Below are positions 63,717 through 64,000 of a stretch of DNA of 64,000 nucleotides, piece after piece. The position numbers were made by a program, and so were the translations under genes. Under the pieces are notes generated by a model. That model had not been told where the DNA came from, made no database searches, and saw only the letters and a program-made list of their open reading frames with translations. The DNA comes from Limnohabitans sp. MORI2 (GTDB lineage: Bacteria > Pseudomonadota > Gammaproteobacteria > Burkholderiales > Burkholderiaceae_C): NCBI RefSeq assembly GCF_027925025.1, contig NZ_AP027058.1, positions 620,001 to 684,000 of the forward strand, in the 5' to 3' direction. Position 1 is the first letter of the stretch; every line of letters begins with the position of its first letter.

Positions 63717-64000
63717 ATGGTTATGACAGAGCGACGCCGTGCGGACAACGCGCTATTGCGCGAGAAGATTGACCACATTCAACAGACCAGTCAGCAGCTC
63801 AAAGACTTGGTCGATCAGGTGCAGGGCCAAGCTGTGGCATGGGCGCGTGAGGGCAAAGTCGTTGACCTGCCCAATGCTGAGTTGGCGCAAGTGCTAACCG
63901 TGGCATTTGCGCAGCAAGGCCAAGCGATGACACACATTCAGCAACACATCAAGGGGGTGGCTGTGCGTGAGGTTGCTGCAGCTGCTGCGCTGATCAGTGA
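63717..64000 (+). CDS. Hypothetical coiled-coil protein (3' end outside window)
   Basis: An uninterrupted frame of 94 codons from ATG 63717, with AGAGAGG 7 bases upstream, running off the window edge. The visible part is charged and Gln-rich (DHIQQTSQQLKDLVDQVQGQ), probably coiled coil, with an Ala-rich helical end. No signal peptide or membrane segment. Divergent from the EAL operon. Family not recognised. Confidence 0.7.
   Translation, partial: MVMTERRRADNALLREKIDHIQQTSQQLKDLVDQVQGQAVAWAREGKVVDLPNAELAQVLTVAFAQQGQAMTHIQQHIKGVAVREVAAAAALIS

Overview
The window is a contiguous piece of a bacterial chromosome. It looks like Betaproteobacteria, order Burkholderiales, probably family Comamonadaceae (a Limnohabitans- or Rhodoferax-like relative; genus is a guess). 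The reasons are abundant Bug/TctC-type solute-binding proteins next to family III CoA-transferases, the lolB-ispE-tRNA-Gln-prs-rplY-pth order, the nadK-recN-rapZ and hrcA arrangement, and moderately high GC with GGC/CGC/CTG-rich codon use. I see no rRNA operon, insertion sequence, prophage or CRISPR array. Coding density is very high and no gene-free gap exceeds about 300 bases.

Layout. 0-5 kb: the end of ccoG (cytochrome cbb3 assembly), an MFS transporter, and a divergent pair (a small DUF2892 membrane protein and a SulP-STAS-cyclic-nucleotide-domain fusion) around an FNR/ANR-type palindrome. 5-15.7 kb: HU, PilT, tRNA-Arg(CCU), a VWA/MoxR pair with a small membrane protein, a Bug + CoA-transferase pair, ferredoxin-NADP reductase, trmL, comF, a BioC-like protein and a SCO copper chaperone. 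15.7-27.7 kb: a LysR regulator and a nine-gene divergent operon for beta-oxidation of acyl-CoAs. It matches the pimelate (pimFBCDE) gene order, with a CoA-transferase in place of the ligase, two Bug binding proteins and a glutaryl-CoA dehydrogenase. 27.7-45 kb: housekeeping genes (rpoH, ftsY, rsmD, coaD, pth, rplY, prs, ispE, lolB, mutM, mutY, rapZ, recN, nadK, hrcA). 45-49.5 kb: a DMT transporter, a small outer-membrane barrel, a Kelch lipoprotein, and a codon-atypical SDR gene between tRNA-Met and tRNA-Arg. 49.5-57.5 kb: greB, spoT, rpoZ, gmk, yicC, rph, rdgB, hemW, tRNA-Ser. 57.5-64 kb: an accessory cyclic-di-GMP/exopolysaccharide region with an orphan gene behind a sigma-54-type promoter, a secreted Cys-repeat protein, a PilZ protein, a GGDEF cyclase, and an EAL-glycosyltransferase-outer-membrane-barrel operon.

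The most notable regulatory signals are: a perfect CIRCE element over the rpoH promoter, with its regulator gene hrcA 15 kb away; tandem LexA-like boxes over the promoter of a 75-residue Cys-rich protein; two FNR-like sites; paired inverted repeats in the LysR/dicarboxylate intergenic region; and the sigma-54 promoter at 57.6 kb. The best candidates for undescribed biology are the SOS-like small protein (28774-29001), the repeat protein made of six 23-residue CGFI...CRA units (58121-58591), and the sigma-54/c-di-GMP neighbourhood that contains it.
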